Positions 49,079 through 64,000 of a stretch of 64,000 nt of DNA are shown piece by piece; position 1 is the stretch's first letter; each line of letters starts with the position of its first letter. The translations under genes and the position numbers were made by a program. The DNA is from Paragyromitra xinjiangensis (lineage: Eukaryota > Ascomycota > Pezizomycetes > Pezizales > Discinaceae). The DNA lies in contig JBCAMK010000001.1 in assembly GCA_038503065.1 (NCBI GenBank), forward strand, positions 310,001-374,000, in the 5' to 3' direction. The notes beneath the pieces are model-generated. The model was given only the letters and a program-made list of their open reading frames with translations. It made no database searches and was not told the origin of the DNA.

Positions 49079-49743
49079 ATGCTTTCCAGGTCTGCATTCA
49101 AGTTCATCGCTAGACGTGAGTTTTTCTAGTTCCCCCTCAACCTGCGAAAAGGCCCAGAGTATTAACTTACCTTAATCACAGTCCCAGCAGCTCCCTCCAA
49201 TAGGATCACAATCGCCAAAATCTCTACTGCACAAGTGAGGTAGGCAGCTACCTCACCTTAATAGCAAACACTGAATCACTATGTTGACCTACGTCTTAAA
49301 GGCCCTCAAGCACCACCAAACCCATCACCGACGATGATGCCCACAGCATTCTTACCGCCCAACGCAAACGCCGTCCCGTTTCCCCTCATCTTAGAATCTA
49401 CCAGCCGCAGTTAACATGGTATGGTTCTGCCATGAATCGTATCACTGGTGCCACCCTTGCCACAGGCATTTACACCTATTTCGCTGTATACAGCACTGCT
49501 TCTATTATGGGCTGGCCTCTTGATTCGGCATCACTCGCTGCGGCTTTTGGAAGTTTACCGATAATGGCAAAGGTTGGGATCAAGGCTCTTGTAGCATTCC
49601 CGTTTACATATCATTCATGGAATGGGATTAGGCACCTGCTGTGGGATACGGGTAAGATGTTAGATATCAAAGATGTCTATCGGTCAGGATATGTGGTATT
49701 CGGATTAACGGCGATTAGTACGCTCTATTTGGCGTTTATTTAG
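49079..49743 (+). CDS. SDH3: Succinate dehydrogenase cytochrome b560 subunit
   Basis: Membrane anchor subunit of respiratory complex II; binds heme b and ubiquinone with Sdh4. Exons 49079-49115, 49182-49239 and 49302-49743 give 178 residues. An N-terminal mitochondrial presequence (MLSRSAFKFIAR) leads to the family signature RRPVSPHLRIYQPQLTWYGSAMNRITG, with the quinone-site Ser74 and Arg78. Three membrane helices follow. The heme-ligand region is HSWNGIRHLLWD (His136 and His143). Intron 2 uses the donor GTAGGC rather than the nearby GTGAGG because only that keeps frame; a second acceptor 9 nt downstream would remove three residues in the presequence region. It is convergent with the gene at 50864. 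Confidence 0.92.
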
Positions 49744-50863
49744 GATGGAAGCAGGGTCGTGGGTTTATGGCTTGCCATTAAGAGCATCTCCTGATGGCAT
49801 AAAAGTTGTTGAACAAGCATGCCCATAGGAATGTTTCTAGGTTGAAGTCAGTTGTTAGCTTAATAAGAAGTTAAAATTTTATGGTGACAGCCAAATACAG
49901 AAACCGCTCAGAAAATCGTGTATCCACGTGATATTTAGTTTCATTCTTAGCCAAGTGCGAATGAACACGAACAGCCAAAACAATTGATGTCACGCTCCTT
50001 TAGCCATCCCAAAACTCTTTCATTCGCCCGTTCTCCTCTAGAGCCTAATGTTCAAAGCTGGAAGACCCAAAGTTGAATATATTGACAGCTAAACTTCCTA
50101 ACTGCCCCTAATAACATTGTTACTAATCGTAGAAAGCACGCTACCAATCCAACATGTTGGAAATATGGAGAGGTAGGCAGTAGAGAATAGAGGATTAGAT
50201 AACGAGCAAAGGAGCCAAACAGAGCTCTATATATACAGTGAATAGGGCCTTCTATCGGCTAAGATATACGGGAGGTAAAACACCAAGAGACGGTAGGAAA
50301 GACTCTAGGAAATGAGGTGGCGCCCACGCTTAGGAACCCTAATATCACGATATGGATTAGGAAGCCTATTTCCGACACAACATAGATCACACAAGGCGAG
50401 TGATGACTTATGTTTTGTGTAACAATTCCATCAAAATGATCGTCGCTCCGAGGTTGCGGCAAAACAGAAAATCGTTGACTCTTCGGCATGCAAGCCTAAA
50501 TAAGCTTAATTTTTAAGACATCCTGCTAAATAAAGTATCTTGCTGCACATCGCCCGAAGATCTCTTCCGGAGACCTCTGAAACTTTAAAAGAACAGCATC
50601 GCACCATGCAGCGTTTTAATAAGTGTATAATAATCATCCCATCAAAATCGATGCGCAAAATGGAATACCAATAGTTCTTTCATCAAATGTCTTCTATTAC
50701 CAAAAACAAATTCATGGCTATTAACCTCTATCCATCCACTCATCATCTCATTTCCTCACCTCTCATGCTCTTATGCCCCACCTTTTACGGACTATTTTAC
50801 AATGAATTGGAGTTGCGATATATATCATACGGTAGATGCAGGTTCAGAAATTGCTCACGCCAG
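49744..50863. other. 3' flanks of SDH3 and the KHE1-like gene
   Basis: 1.1 kb between convergent genes. No supported gene. Confidence 0.5.
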
Positions 50864-52077
50864 TTACTGACTCTTCTCAGACTCAGTCTTGAGGTTCTCC
50901 TCTGGTTCGGCCTTTATCTTCTCTCCTGAGGCGGCCTGAAGCGCCTTCTCTACCTGTACGCAGGCACGTTCACACTCAACAGCTAGTTCTGGGACATCAA
51001 TAGCATTTGCGATCTACGAAAGATTGTTAATTTCGATGCCATTTATAACGGAAAACAAGGGGATGGGGGATGGGATCAAAAGTGGCTGGGAGCGATGGAC
51101 ATACGTCTTTAGCATCCCTTGAATTAATCAACATAACTTCCTCCGACCCATGGAGTAATTTCTTCAACTTCTCATCGTGTCCGACTTCTAGCTTGCTTCG
51201 ATAGAGTGCATCTAGGGATTTTGCTGGCTTTGGATCGAGCAGGTTTTTACTAACAAGGAATTCGAGGTGTTTCGCGCCAGCGAGGGCTTTCCAATGGGAG
51301 AAGGCTCGATACAGTAGGTAGAAAAATGGAATCTAGATCAAACCACATTTCAGCATCCAGCGGTTTGTTAGGAAAGAGGCTTTAGGAAAGGCGTACATTT
51401 GGAATAATAGGAACCAAAGCGAACGGGGCTACGATTGGCATCCCTACAAGAGACCAGACCAATCGCTTACGATGTGCATCATTACGCTCCGTTGCTAGTT
51501 GTTGGATTATGGTTGGAATTTTCTGTTCTTGGATGATAGACGGCGGGTAAACCACCTCTATCTTTGCACGATCGATTTCGTCTTGCTTACGGCGTGCCGA
51601 GAGAGGCGGTATTGACTTCAGACCCCTAGAGATCATTAGAATTATCAAACGACAATAGATTTCGCTTGAGGGAAATTGCAAACCATTCTTCATATGGTAT
51701 CCTGTTGAAGAGCCTGTTCCCCGCATCGGTAATGGATCGTTGCCAGCCAGCCTTTCCATTTTCCTATCATCGCAAATTGGGATTAGATATTTGTTCCTTA
51801 GATTATGAATTTTATTGTGTAAATAAGCTTTTGCTTTTTACTCAAGGATATGCGCTAGAATGAGAAAGTTCTTACCCATGATAGCCACACTTTGGCGGCC
51901 CGTCTGCGGGACTGTTAGCACATGTGTAGTGGGGAAGAATGTAGGAAAGAAGATATTGTTAGTCACTCACGCTGAAGCTCTATCTGCCAGTGACGGTTTG
52001 GAATGTGTAATCCGGTTCAGACGCTGGCCATAGATGAGCGTTCGCCGGTTAGTGATCGGGATGAGATAAAGGCGCAT
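50864..52077 (-). CDS. Mitochondrial K+/H+ exchange-related protein (Mit_KHE1 family)
   Basis: Fungal family linked to potassium/proton exchange across the inner mitochondrial membrane; the exact mechanism is not settled. Minus-strand exons 52077-51971, 51903-51876, 51763-51684, 51625-51397, 51332-51105 and 51013-50864 give 273 residues. The N-terminal signature is MRLYLIPITNRRTLIYGQRL, followed by RAAKVWLSW, NRLFNRIPYEEW and GLKSIPPLSARR. Two hydrophobic segments follow: LVGMPIVAPFALVPIIPN and IPFFYLLYRAFSHW. The C-terminus is Lys/Glu-rich. Each join keeps frame, and the Trp of PYEEW is created by a splice. The family assignment is from memory of the N-terminal motif, hence slightly lower confidence. 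Confidence 0.75.
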
Positions 52078-54569
52078 ATCGCCGGAGAAGAAGGCCTCGA
52101 GATGGTAATTTCTCTCTCTTTTTTTTTTTCGATGCAGGAGATGAAGTTGCGATGGATTAATTCTAGCTAAAATTAAGTTGCACTGAATATCTGCAGTACA
52201 TGGTTCTTATACAGAGGTAGGGTGGAGGCAAATCCCAACGAGTGTCTGTCGCGATGCCCGGATACTTCAGCGATGGGTTGGGGGTGCGAATAAAGTTGAG
52301 TGGGTAGAGAGACGTCATCTCTAATCACACTCAGCCACAGCCCACAATCAAAGATGTTTGCGAACCAGCACAAACACATCGCTTGTGCGGCGGTTCCCCC
52401 GTGGAGGACTAGGCCTATAACAGCACCCGATGGCGCAATGCAGCTGAACTCGATGTGGCAACTCCTACCAAGAGCACCAAAAGTCACGTGGCCAGCTGAA
52501 AGAGTACGGGATGTTATGTACCCGGTCAAGCCACAGCAATTCCAGTGGATCTCGGCTAGCCACAACAACCATGAAGCACGTTCCTGTTTCATACCGAAGC
52601 GAAGGAGCTTGAAACTCTGGGTCGCAGGGATGAAGACGTTGTAAAACCGATTGTAACTTTGTCGTTACTATTAACCTAACAAATTAACCTAGCAAACGAG
52701 GTTAGGCCAAATCAGATGAGCCTTATCCAAACTTTATAGAACCTTTATCGAAATATATAATTGCGAGGAACCATTTCCTGTATCAGCCTCCGACAAGCAC
52801 GCTTTGTTTTAAGCTAAAGCATAATGTTTTCTGGAATTCAAGAATAATGAAGTTACTTCTAGATAAGTTATTATTGGAAGTCGATGCAAAAAGCTGCAAA
52901 AAGCGAAATACCACAAGCCTGGAGGTGTATTTAGCGAGGTCCCGGGCCGTGTTCGCCAGTTGACCAGAAATGATTGCAGTCCTTCACTCAAACTCACCCC
53001 AGCCAAATATCCTCCAGAGTTCTCGAGCCTAGGGAAAGACGCCTTGTCATTCACTCTATGGAGTAAACTTCTTACAAGCTTCTGTATGATCTAAAATGGT
53101 AGTAGAATGGCAAGAAATTACCAATGATCTCGAGTTCACTCAAAATATGGAAAGAATTCTCCGTGGGGCAATCAACAAATTTATTAGTTCCTAGCAGAAT
53201 GTCACATCAGGTGCGTGCATCCATCGGCTCTTTCTACCACCTTGTTGACATAATTGTGTCTAGAGGTAGGGCTCACTACGTACTAGCGCTGGATCTGATA
53301 GGAAAAGGGTCTGCACAGATCTCACTCTACCGTAAATTGTTATTAACATCCCGAACCTCGTGGCGGATATGCCCACACTACACTAGGCTATATTCGGAAA
53401 TTAACTTGGAAATTAAGGATGAGACGAGGAATTTGGGGGTTAGGCTGAGCCTTTCTATACTCAAGAGGTTAGGCGTGGCGGTATCCTTTTACTCACCGAT
53501 TCCCAATTCAATGATGTTTCCCTCTGCTTATGATATCTTTTCAGGTACCGTGCTCCATCCTGTTTGTACTTTATGCGATTGGAAGTTTACTTTTGTTTGT
53601 GCTGCAACAGCGTTACACGAGTAATAAAATCTTTAGAGCTTTGTCACGATACCCTGTCCTGCGTGGTAGAGTTCGTCCCCTACCTTATTCTCCATCCCCG
53701 AATCACTGCTTGACCCAAAGCACAACCAATGAAAATAGAACAATTCTATAACCTGATAGGAAAGGCTTGAGGAGTATGCTAGTATACATGTAGCCAAATG
53801 TGGCTCTCGTAGATTTCTTTCCGATAAGCTAGCATAGCTGCAGCAGAAAACCAGTTTTGAGGAATTTACACCCTCCAGCTATGGACACAACATACGTTTT
53901 AGTAGGGATATCAAGCGGTGGAGTAAACCTTGAAGACCATCGGTTGCATACATGTACTTAGGGCCATGATGAACAACATGGAACGGGATAACAGAACCAG
54001 GTGGAGAGCTTAATTGGATAGGCTACAGATTGTAATTGCTGCTGAAAGCGGCTACAATGTATCGGTTCTGAATAAGCGGTCTTGGCGCGCTGCTGACCCG
54101 CTCTCCGCATGGCGCACATAACATGGTGCGGTATCGATTATAACTACCCAAGGTAAGATTAAGGGGATGTTGACGTTGTGTTGACGCTGTGTTGTACCTA
54201 GTTGGGACTCTGCCTGCTTTGCTTCCTGCTGCTGCTGCTGCTGCGCTCCGCTCGCGTGCTGGCTGCCCAACCACCGCGCTGGACCATGCTCAATAATATC
54301 CAATCGACTCTCTCCTACCGCATACCGCATGCGACTCAAAGAAACCCTCATACGCAAGCGTTTCCCGACCCTCAGCGAAAAGGCGCCGCCCCTGTGGCCG
54401 CCATCTCGCAATTATTATTTTTGCTCCGATAGTCCGAACAGTGTCACATATCGTACTTTATTCGGCTTTGCCTTGCTGCTAGGCTGCGGTATCGATCGAT
54501 CGGCATCCAATACGCTTCTCCCAACCCACCACCACCACCCATTCCAAAACTCTTCCTTGTAAAGTGCAC
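52078..54569. other. 2.5-kb region between the KHE1-like gene and SRF1
   Basis: No supported gene. Two open frames (52300-52644 plus and 53124-53624 plus) have no recognisable motif and may be chance. The final 350 bp are C-rich and include a CTG6 run (54226-54243); this is probably the SRF1 promoter and leader. Confidence 0.45.
54226..54243. repeat. (CTG)6 triplet repeat
   Basis: Six CTG units in the presumed leader or promoter of the SRF1-like gene. Confidence 0.9.
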
Positions 54570-56054
54570 ATGGCTGCCATCCAGCTGTCCACCAGTAGTG
54601 AGCTGCAGCTGCAGCCCCAGACCCAGAACCAAGAAGCCATAGCCTCCTCGAACAACACCCAGCACCACCAACGGCCGTCATCCTCGTCTCAACCCCATGA
54701 TACATCATCGTCTCCACCTCCGCTCACCATAGGTGTAGGAGGAGGCACATCCACAGCCCGGCCCACTTCTTCAGTGAACTCGCTGTCTTCGCGATCACCC
54801 TGCTCTCCCGTAACTTCAACAGCAGACAAGGGAATGGGTGATTCGAGTCAGTGGAAAAACGTCCGGACGCTACCAAGTTGGCTCCCCTCTCGTTGTAAGA
54901 TTGTTTTTTAAAGCGTTAACCTGGTGGACATCAGCAAGCTGACGATGGCTGTGTATAGCGTGGGTTCAGAGCCGAGAGGAAGACGAAGATGACTTGATAA
55001 TAGCACCACCTTTGGCTCACCGACGGCCACCTGAACGTTCGATATATGATGCTGTGCGGGAAACTACGCCGATCACAATGGCTCGGTTGCCCGAACATGC
55101 CAGTCGGTGGCGGAACTTTGTCGAGGTTACTGCTCGCCCACCACCTACGGCACACTCGGAAAAGGTCGATACGGACTGGTTGGCTCAGCAGGGCGATCTG
55201 AATACTCCGTGGAATCAAAAGGATCTCGAAAATAATGGAGATGGTTCTGGAGATGATGGTGATGGGTTGCTGGTCAGCGCTAGGAGGAGAAGGATATGGT
55301 ACAAGAGGATTCATGTATGTCCGAAGACGGCATTTTCGACGATTTAACGCTGAAATACTAACCGCTGTGAAGGTAATGTTACTGAACAACCCGACGGTAC
55401 CTCTAACTTTCCGGGCACTTATCTGGGTGCTTTCGCTCCTTGCTCTTGCGCTTGCAGCTAGTGTTTTCCAGCTTAGCATTCAGTATGATTTCCCTCAGAA
55501 ACCATCGACAATCATGGCTATCGTAGTGGATGTAATAGCATTGATATATCTGATCTACATAACATATGATGAGTATTCGGGGAAGCCTCTCGGGTTGCGA
55601 TCACCCAAAGCGAAGATGAGACTGAGTATGTCTAGCTTGCCACGTGCATGATCAATCAAACTAACCTGCATTGGATAGTCATGCTTGATCTCTTGTTTAT
55701 CATCTTTGACTCTGCGAATCTGTCTTTGGCTTTTGACACTCTCTACGATGTCCGATGGAGCTGTAGAAGTGATTTCAGTAACAGTGAACCAAATGTTTGC
55801 CTCTCACTTTTTTTAATCCAGACAACAATTGCTAACCCAAGAAAAGGATATGAGAACTGTAACTCCAATTTGTGTCCGACAGCGTGCTCTCGCGGCGTTC
55901 ATCTTTCTTGCGTTATGTGCCTGGGTATCTACGTTCACAGTTAGTGTGTTTAGGTAAGAGCCCCAGAAAGCTCGTTTTTTAAGGAAAGCTCACTCACGAT
56001 TTACTTGATAGACTTGTCGAAAGAGTGTCTAAGGGTAACACTATTCGTCCGTAA
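54570..56054 (+). CDS. SRF1: Regulator of phospholipase D, SRF1-like membrane protein
   Basis: Multi-pass membrane protein; the yeast homologue regulates phospholipase D Spo14. Exons 54570-54894, 54959-55314, 55373-55625, 55679-55777, 55842-55953 and 56012-56054 join in frame to 395 residues. A Ser/Gln/Pro-rich N-terminus (1-95) is followed by a cytosolic block with TLPSWL, SREEDEDDLIIAPPLAHRR and RSIYDAVRET..LPEHASRWRNFVEVTAR. Four membrane segments lie at about 238-261, 274-293, 312-331 and 361-382, with a short RLVERVSKG tail. The fourth intron is uncertain: donor GTAACA and an acceptor just after GCTAACCCAAG are the pair that keeps frame, but the branch site is very close to the acceptor. 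The family call is from remembered motifs. Confidence 0.77.
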
Positions 56055-58294
56055 TTATATCAAACCCGTATCATTGTCACTCCTTTTTTCCTTTCTCCCT
56101 TTTTTTTTCGCGGTACTGAGATCTCTTTTCCTTTCTTGAAAATAAGTGGGTAGAAAAATACATGTACAAGACACATTTTTCTTTTATTTTGGGTGAGGGT
56201 TGTGGTTTTTCTTTCCGTTCGGATTCTCGTTGGGTGGACATCGCATGTATGAGTTGATTGGGCAAGGCGTTTCTTTTTCTGTTGTTATTTCGCCTGCGTT
56301 TGCTTTGCTTTGCATTTTTGTTTTGGACCTTATTTTGGACTTTGACTTTGGCATTGCGTATTTAAAACATTTTTTCCTACTTGTTTCCTTCCCTAATCAT
56401 CGTATCCTTTACAGCTTGGTGACCCTACCGATGTGTCTCCTATGTCACTCTTTTGATCACTTCCTTGTCTTTAGTAACTCGTCTTTCCTTCTGTTGATCT
56501 TTTTGTGGTGGTCTGGTACCCATTGTATGGGGTGTAAACTATTCAGCTGGTTGGATGTTGAGATAGAGGCGCTCACTGAGGTTTCTGTACCATATGGTTC
56601 TCTACGCACACGAAAACGAAGGTATTCGATATTGTGCAGTCTCAGCACGAGGGCCGCGCTAACAGTGGTTTCTGCATGTCTTCTATTGTGTGAATTTCAG
56701 CTATTATTGGTGTCGGCTGTGTCGGTCAACTCCGCTATTGGATATGTTGAGAGATTCTGTTGAGCCTATTTTGAAACTCATAGGTACATGTATCCTGCTC
56801 TCAGTACAAGCACCTATATCTACCACTCACGGCTCACCAATGCCGCACACTCAAACAACCTCAACCACATAATCCATTCAGCCAGCCGGAAGGCCAGATC
56901 AACAACAATTACCATCTCGACTGCCTGAGTTTTTGCCTTCGTTGCCGTGCTGAAATGCAAGGCTGAGGATTGTAAAGATGGAGGCTTTTAACTTTCGATC
57001 TACGTGTGGATGAGGGTGTTGTTTTATCATTTGATGATTTTAATGTTGGACATTTCAGACAGCGGGCAATTTATTCAAAACTGTGATGAGACATACAGCT
57101 CTGCTGAGAGGATCTAGGTGCAGACGATCTACCGGAGATAAAGGAACATTACCTATAGGTGGGTCTCAGAGGGGGGGACCAATTGTGGTGGTGCGTATCG
57201 TATGAGTGGTCCTGGAATCTTGTTGGACTAAATACGATCATCGGGAATGTGCTTTGTATGTAACCGGCAAATTATTTACGTTGGACGAGGAAGGAAATAC
57301 AAATGTGCTACTACGGAACGGCAGAGGAAGCGTTTGGAAGGATTGGAAGAATAAATTCGGGAATAGCTGGTAAGAAATGCGAGATATAAGAGGGCGGGGC
57401 GTTAAGTGATCGGGATTTAGAGTAAAGGGTGAGTGCTAAGAGCAGATGATGAATGGTGGAAATGATGGCATGACCGACATCTCAGAAGCGTGACACATAG
57501 CTGTGCAAGGTTGAGCTGTTAAGCTTTGGAGTTAACATCTGGCATAGTGGGGGTACAATTTAGGAATGTTCTAATCCCCCGATCAAGTCCGAGTGAGAGG
57601 TATGATCGGGGCAAAGCATGGAACCTGGTGCTGTAAATTCGTAATAATAATAGTTGAGGGAAACCGCTGTTGTACAAGCTGGTATCGTTGAATGAAGCCG
57701 TACTGATAGAATACGGGATGTTCTGAGCTTGAACTCGGGGCGGGAATGCAGGTTGGTCGCAACGTGGTTGTTCCGTTGCGGAGTCCTGCGCTGCAAACCG
57801 AGTCGGGAGGGAAGCTTCAGGTGAGAGTTGAGCCGCGCCGGGGTATGGGGTGGGGCAGGCAGGCAACTCTCGCCCATTATGTTCTGATTCACGTCCACCG
57901 CTCATAAGCCTCTTTTACGGTTGCCCAGCCTCACCCTCTTGCTCCTCCACTGGAAGTGCTCCACCACGCACCTTTCTCCCTTCTTGTGAGGTTCCCCTCT
58001 GCCGCAACCTTATCCCTCTATCCTCCTCTCTGCAATCACAGTCTCCATCCATCAACACAGATCTCCCCACCCTCCCCTCTCTTTACGGCTACCCCGCCGT
58101 CACTATCTCTAGCTCGCAGCTCTTCTGCTAAAAGCTCGCACACACCCCCGTATCGCCCGACCGTCTCAGCCTGGTCCCTCCCCCGCCACACCAGAGTTGT
58201 TTCACGACACAAGCTCTGGTACCTTAAAACATCATCTCGCTACTCACTTCCTCAGCTGTTTCGCTAATTCATAGTCCATCACCCGTCTCTCCAA
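56055..58294. other. SRF1 3' flank and cullin-1 upstream region
   Basis: 2.2 kb. The first 600 bp are strongly T-rich (3' UTR-like); a long frame there (56200-56763) lacks an ATG and reflects base composition. The last 415 bp before the cullin ATG (57880-58294) are C/T-rich and contain no ATG on the plus strand, as expected for a transcribed leader. Confidence 0.5.
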
Positions 58295-61116
<2,822 letters not shown>

Positions 61117-61854
61117 TCAATGTTTTGAGGAGGTGGGACGGAAGTGATGCCGGTTACGAAGTTTAATTTTGTCATGAAAAAAAAGCAAAGGAGATTGACC
61201 CTTTTGTAGCTAGACCGATAACCAAAAACGTGGGTTGATTTGATTGTCTGAATGAGCATGTGGGTTTAGGAAAGGGTCGGTTTTTTTTATAAAGCTATCA
61301 TTGATCTTTTTTCTCTTCCATTTTCTTCTTTTCTTTTTATCCATTGTCCTAAAGAGAGATCTCTTTCTATTACTCTTCGCTTCGGGTTCTTGATCTCGGT
61401 GGATGGGGGATGATGGGTGGCGGTCTTGGTGTACCTTTTAGGCTCTGCGAGGTCGGGAAATTGGGAGTTCAATATTCGTTTTGAAATAGGCATAAAGCAG
61501 ATGGGTTCGGCTGTACATACATGATCTGGAGGTCTGACAAATTTGTTTATTCCTCAACGCGCGCAGTAAATGAAAATGAGGGAGATAGACAAGTCTTCCA
61601 GAGGAGCTTCTTGGAGTAACACAATACTGATGAGTCGTTACCATTGGAGCAGCCTCAGGGTGCGTCATTTGGCGGCAGGGACAGAAAGAAAAATTTGAAA
61701 CTGGGCTGGTGTCCTACAAAAGTTTTAAGTCGCGGCTCCTTGCACTGGGCCCCCTCATCTGTCAAACAACCGCCCCCCACCAACCGCCAAAGCTTTTCGT
61801 TTCCCACGCATTGAACCTCAATTTAATACCTATAACAAAAATATACAACAAAAA
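61117..61854. other. Region between cullin-1 and LYS1
   Basis: 738 bp, no supported gene. The first half is T-rich (3' UTR-like). Confidence 0.5.
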
Positions 61855-63462
<1,608 letters not shown>

Positions 63463-63982
63463 GGTTCTGAGGTGAGGGAGTTATAAAAAAATTAAGCATG
63501 TTTTTTTGAACGAAAGTAGATATCTTATCGATTTGGAGCCTGTATTAGCTTGGTCATAAACTGTCACTCGGCAATCATACCTAGACTCTTGTAGTGAAAA
63601 ATGCCTTTGGTATTCGTGTAACTAGATGAGGGGATTTAAGTAACTTGCAGTTCGGAGACAGTGTTCAAGTAGCTCTTGGTGACTCGAAAAAATATACCTA
63701 TGATGTGGAAGTGGTGGAGCCTCCACCGCCACACTTCCCTCAGGGATATGCGCCACACTTCGGTCCTGCGATGTGGCCTAAATTGAAAGCCACACCTCCT
63801 CCACATCTTTTGGCTTCTCCCTCCTGTCGCTTTTCCCCCCACTACACCCATTATCACCGCTGCTGCTCTCCTATCCCGGTCCTGTCGACATACTACATAT
63901 ACTGCTTTCAATTTGCGAGGTTATCTGTCTCGCTCTAATTTAAATATACTCTGCGCCAGTCGATAGTCGACATCTCAAAATC
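63463..63982. other. LYS1 3' flank and upstream region of a possible next gene
   Basis: 520 bp. A TCACTCGG motif at 63554-63575 lies 90 bp after the LYS1 stop. The second half is C/T-rich, like a leader. An open frame at 63645-63938 has no ATG and no family resemblance. Confidence 0.5.
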
Positions 63983-64000
63983 ATGGACATGGAACAGTTG
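63983..64000 (+). CDS. Possible start of a gene running off the window
   Basis: ATG at 63983 following a C/T-rich, leader-like stretch; only six codons (MDMEQL) are visible. No family can be assigned. Confidence 0.25.

Noticed and set aside
53124..53624. 166-codon frame with an ATG
   Set aside because: No recognisable motif, no leader-like sequence, and lies in an AT-rich gene-poor region; kept only as unexplained.
56200..56763. 187-codon hydrophobic frame
   Set aside because: Begins at TTG in a T-rich 3' UTR-like stretch; apparent membrane segments are a base-composition effect.

Overview
This is a stretch of nuclear DNA from a filamentous ascomycete (Pezizomycotina). The evidence is fungal-type introns (short, GT...CTAAC...AG) in almost every gene, a full set of fungal housekeeping genes, and a Medusa (MedA) developmental regulator that is restricted to filamentous fungi. 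Genes are intron-rich for Pezizomycotina (COX12 has six exons in 87 codons) and are separated by long gene-poor stretches, which fits an early-branching class such as Pezizomycetes; that placement is inference. I found no tRNA, rRNA, CRISPR array or secondary-metabolite cluster.

Layout. 1-90: 5' end of an unidentified gene leaving the window on the minus strand. 945-2023: MIA40. 2-7.9 kb is essentially empty, followed by a small unrecognised protein gene (7870-8283). 8.3-14.5 kb holds the upstream region and a long leader of medA (14500-16750). 16.8-22.7 kb is gene-poor. 22.7-27.1 kb is a compact block: POL32 (minus), HAM1/ITPase (plus) and FAP7 (minus). 27.1-33 kb is a decayed accessory region holding fragments of a mutated repeat/gene family related to a PD-(D/E)XK nuclease-like protein. 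33.0-34.9 kb: sphingosine-1-phosphate lyase DPL1. 37.5-44.2 kb is the densest block: COX12 (minus) and COX11 (plus) sharing a 262-bp promoter, VMA3 (plus), GPI8 (minus), ZPR1 (minus). 45.4-48.0 kb: a KRE6/SKN1 cell-wall beta-glucan gene (minus). 49.1-52.1 kb: SDH3 (plus) and a mitochondrial K+/H+-exchange-related gene (minus). 54.6-56.1 kb: SRF1-like. 58.3-61.1 kb: cullin-1. 61.9-63.5 kb: LYS1. A new reading frame may begin at 63983.

The genes do not form one pathway. Five encode mitochondrial proteins (MIA40, COX12, COX11, SDH3, KHE1-like). MIA40 is the oxidoreductase that imports twin-CX9C proteins such as COX12, so there is a functional link between those two loci.

Exon joins were worked out by hand from reading frame, splice sites and remembered family motifs; every join quoted keeps frame to the stop codon. 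The most striking observations are (i) an approximately 1.4-kb medA leader with no ATG on the sense strand, (ii) a three-copy decayed family at 30.8-32.9 kb with RIP-like C-to-T damage and an inverted copy whose arm differences are all transitions, and (iii) very small exons and a GC-AG intron in COX12.
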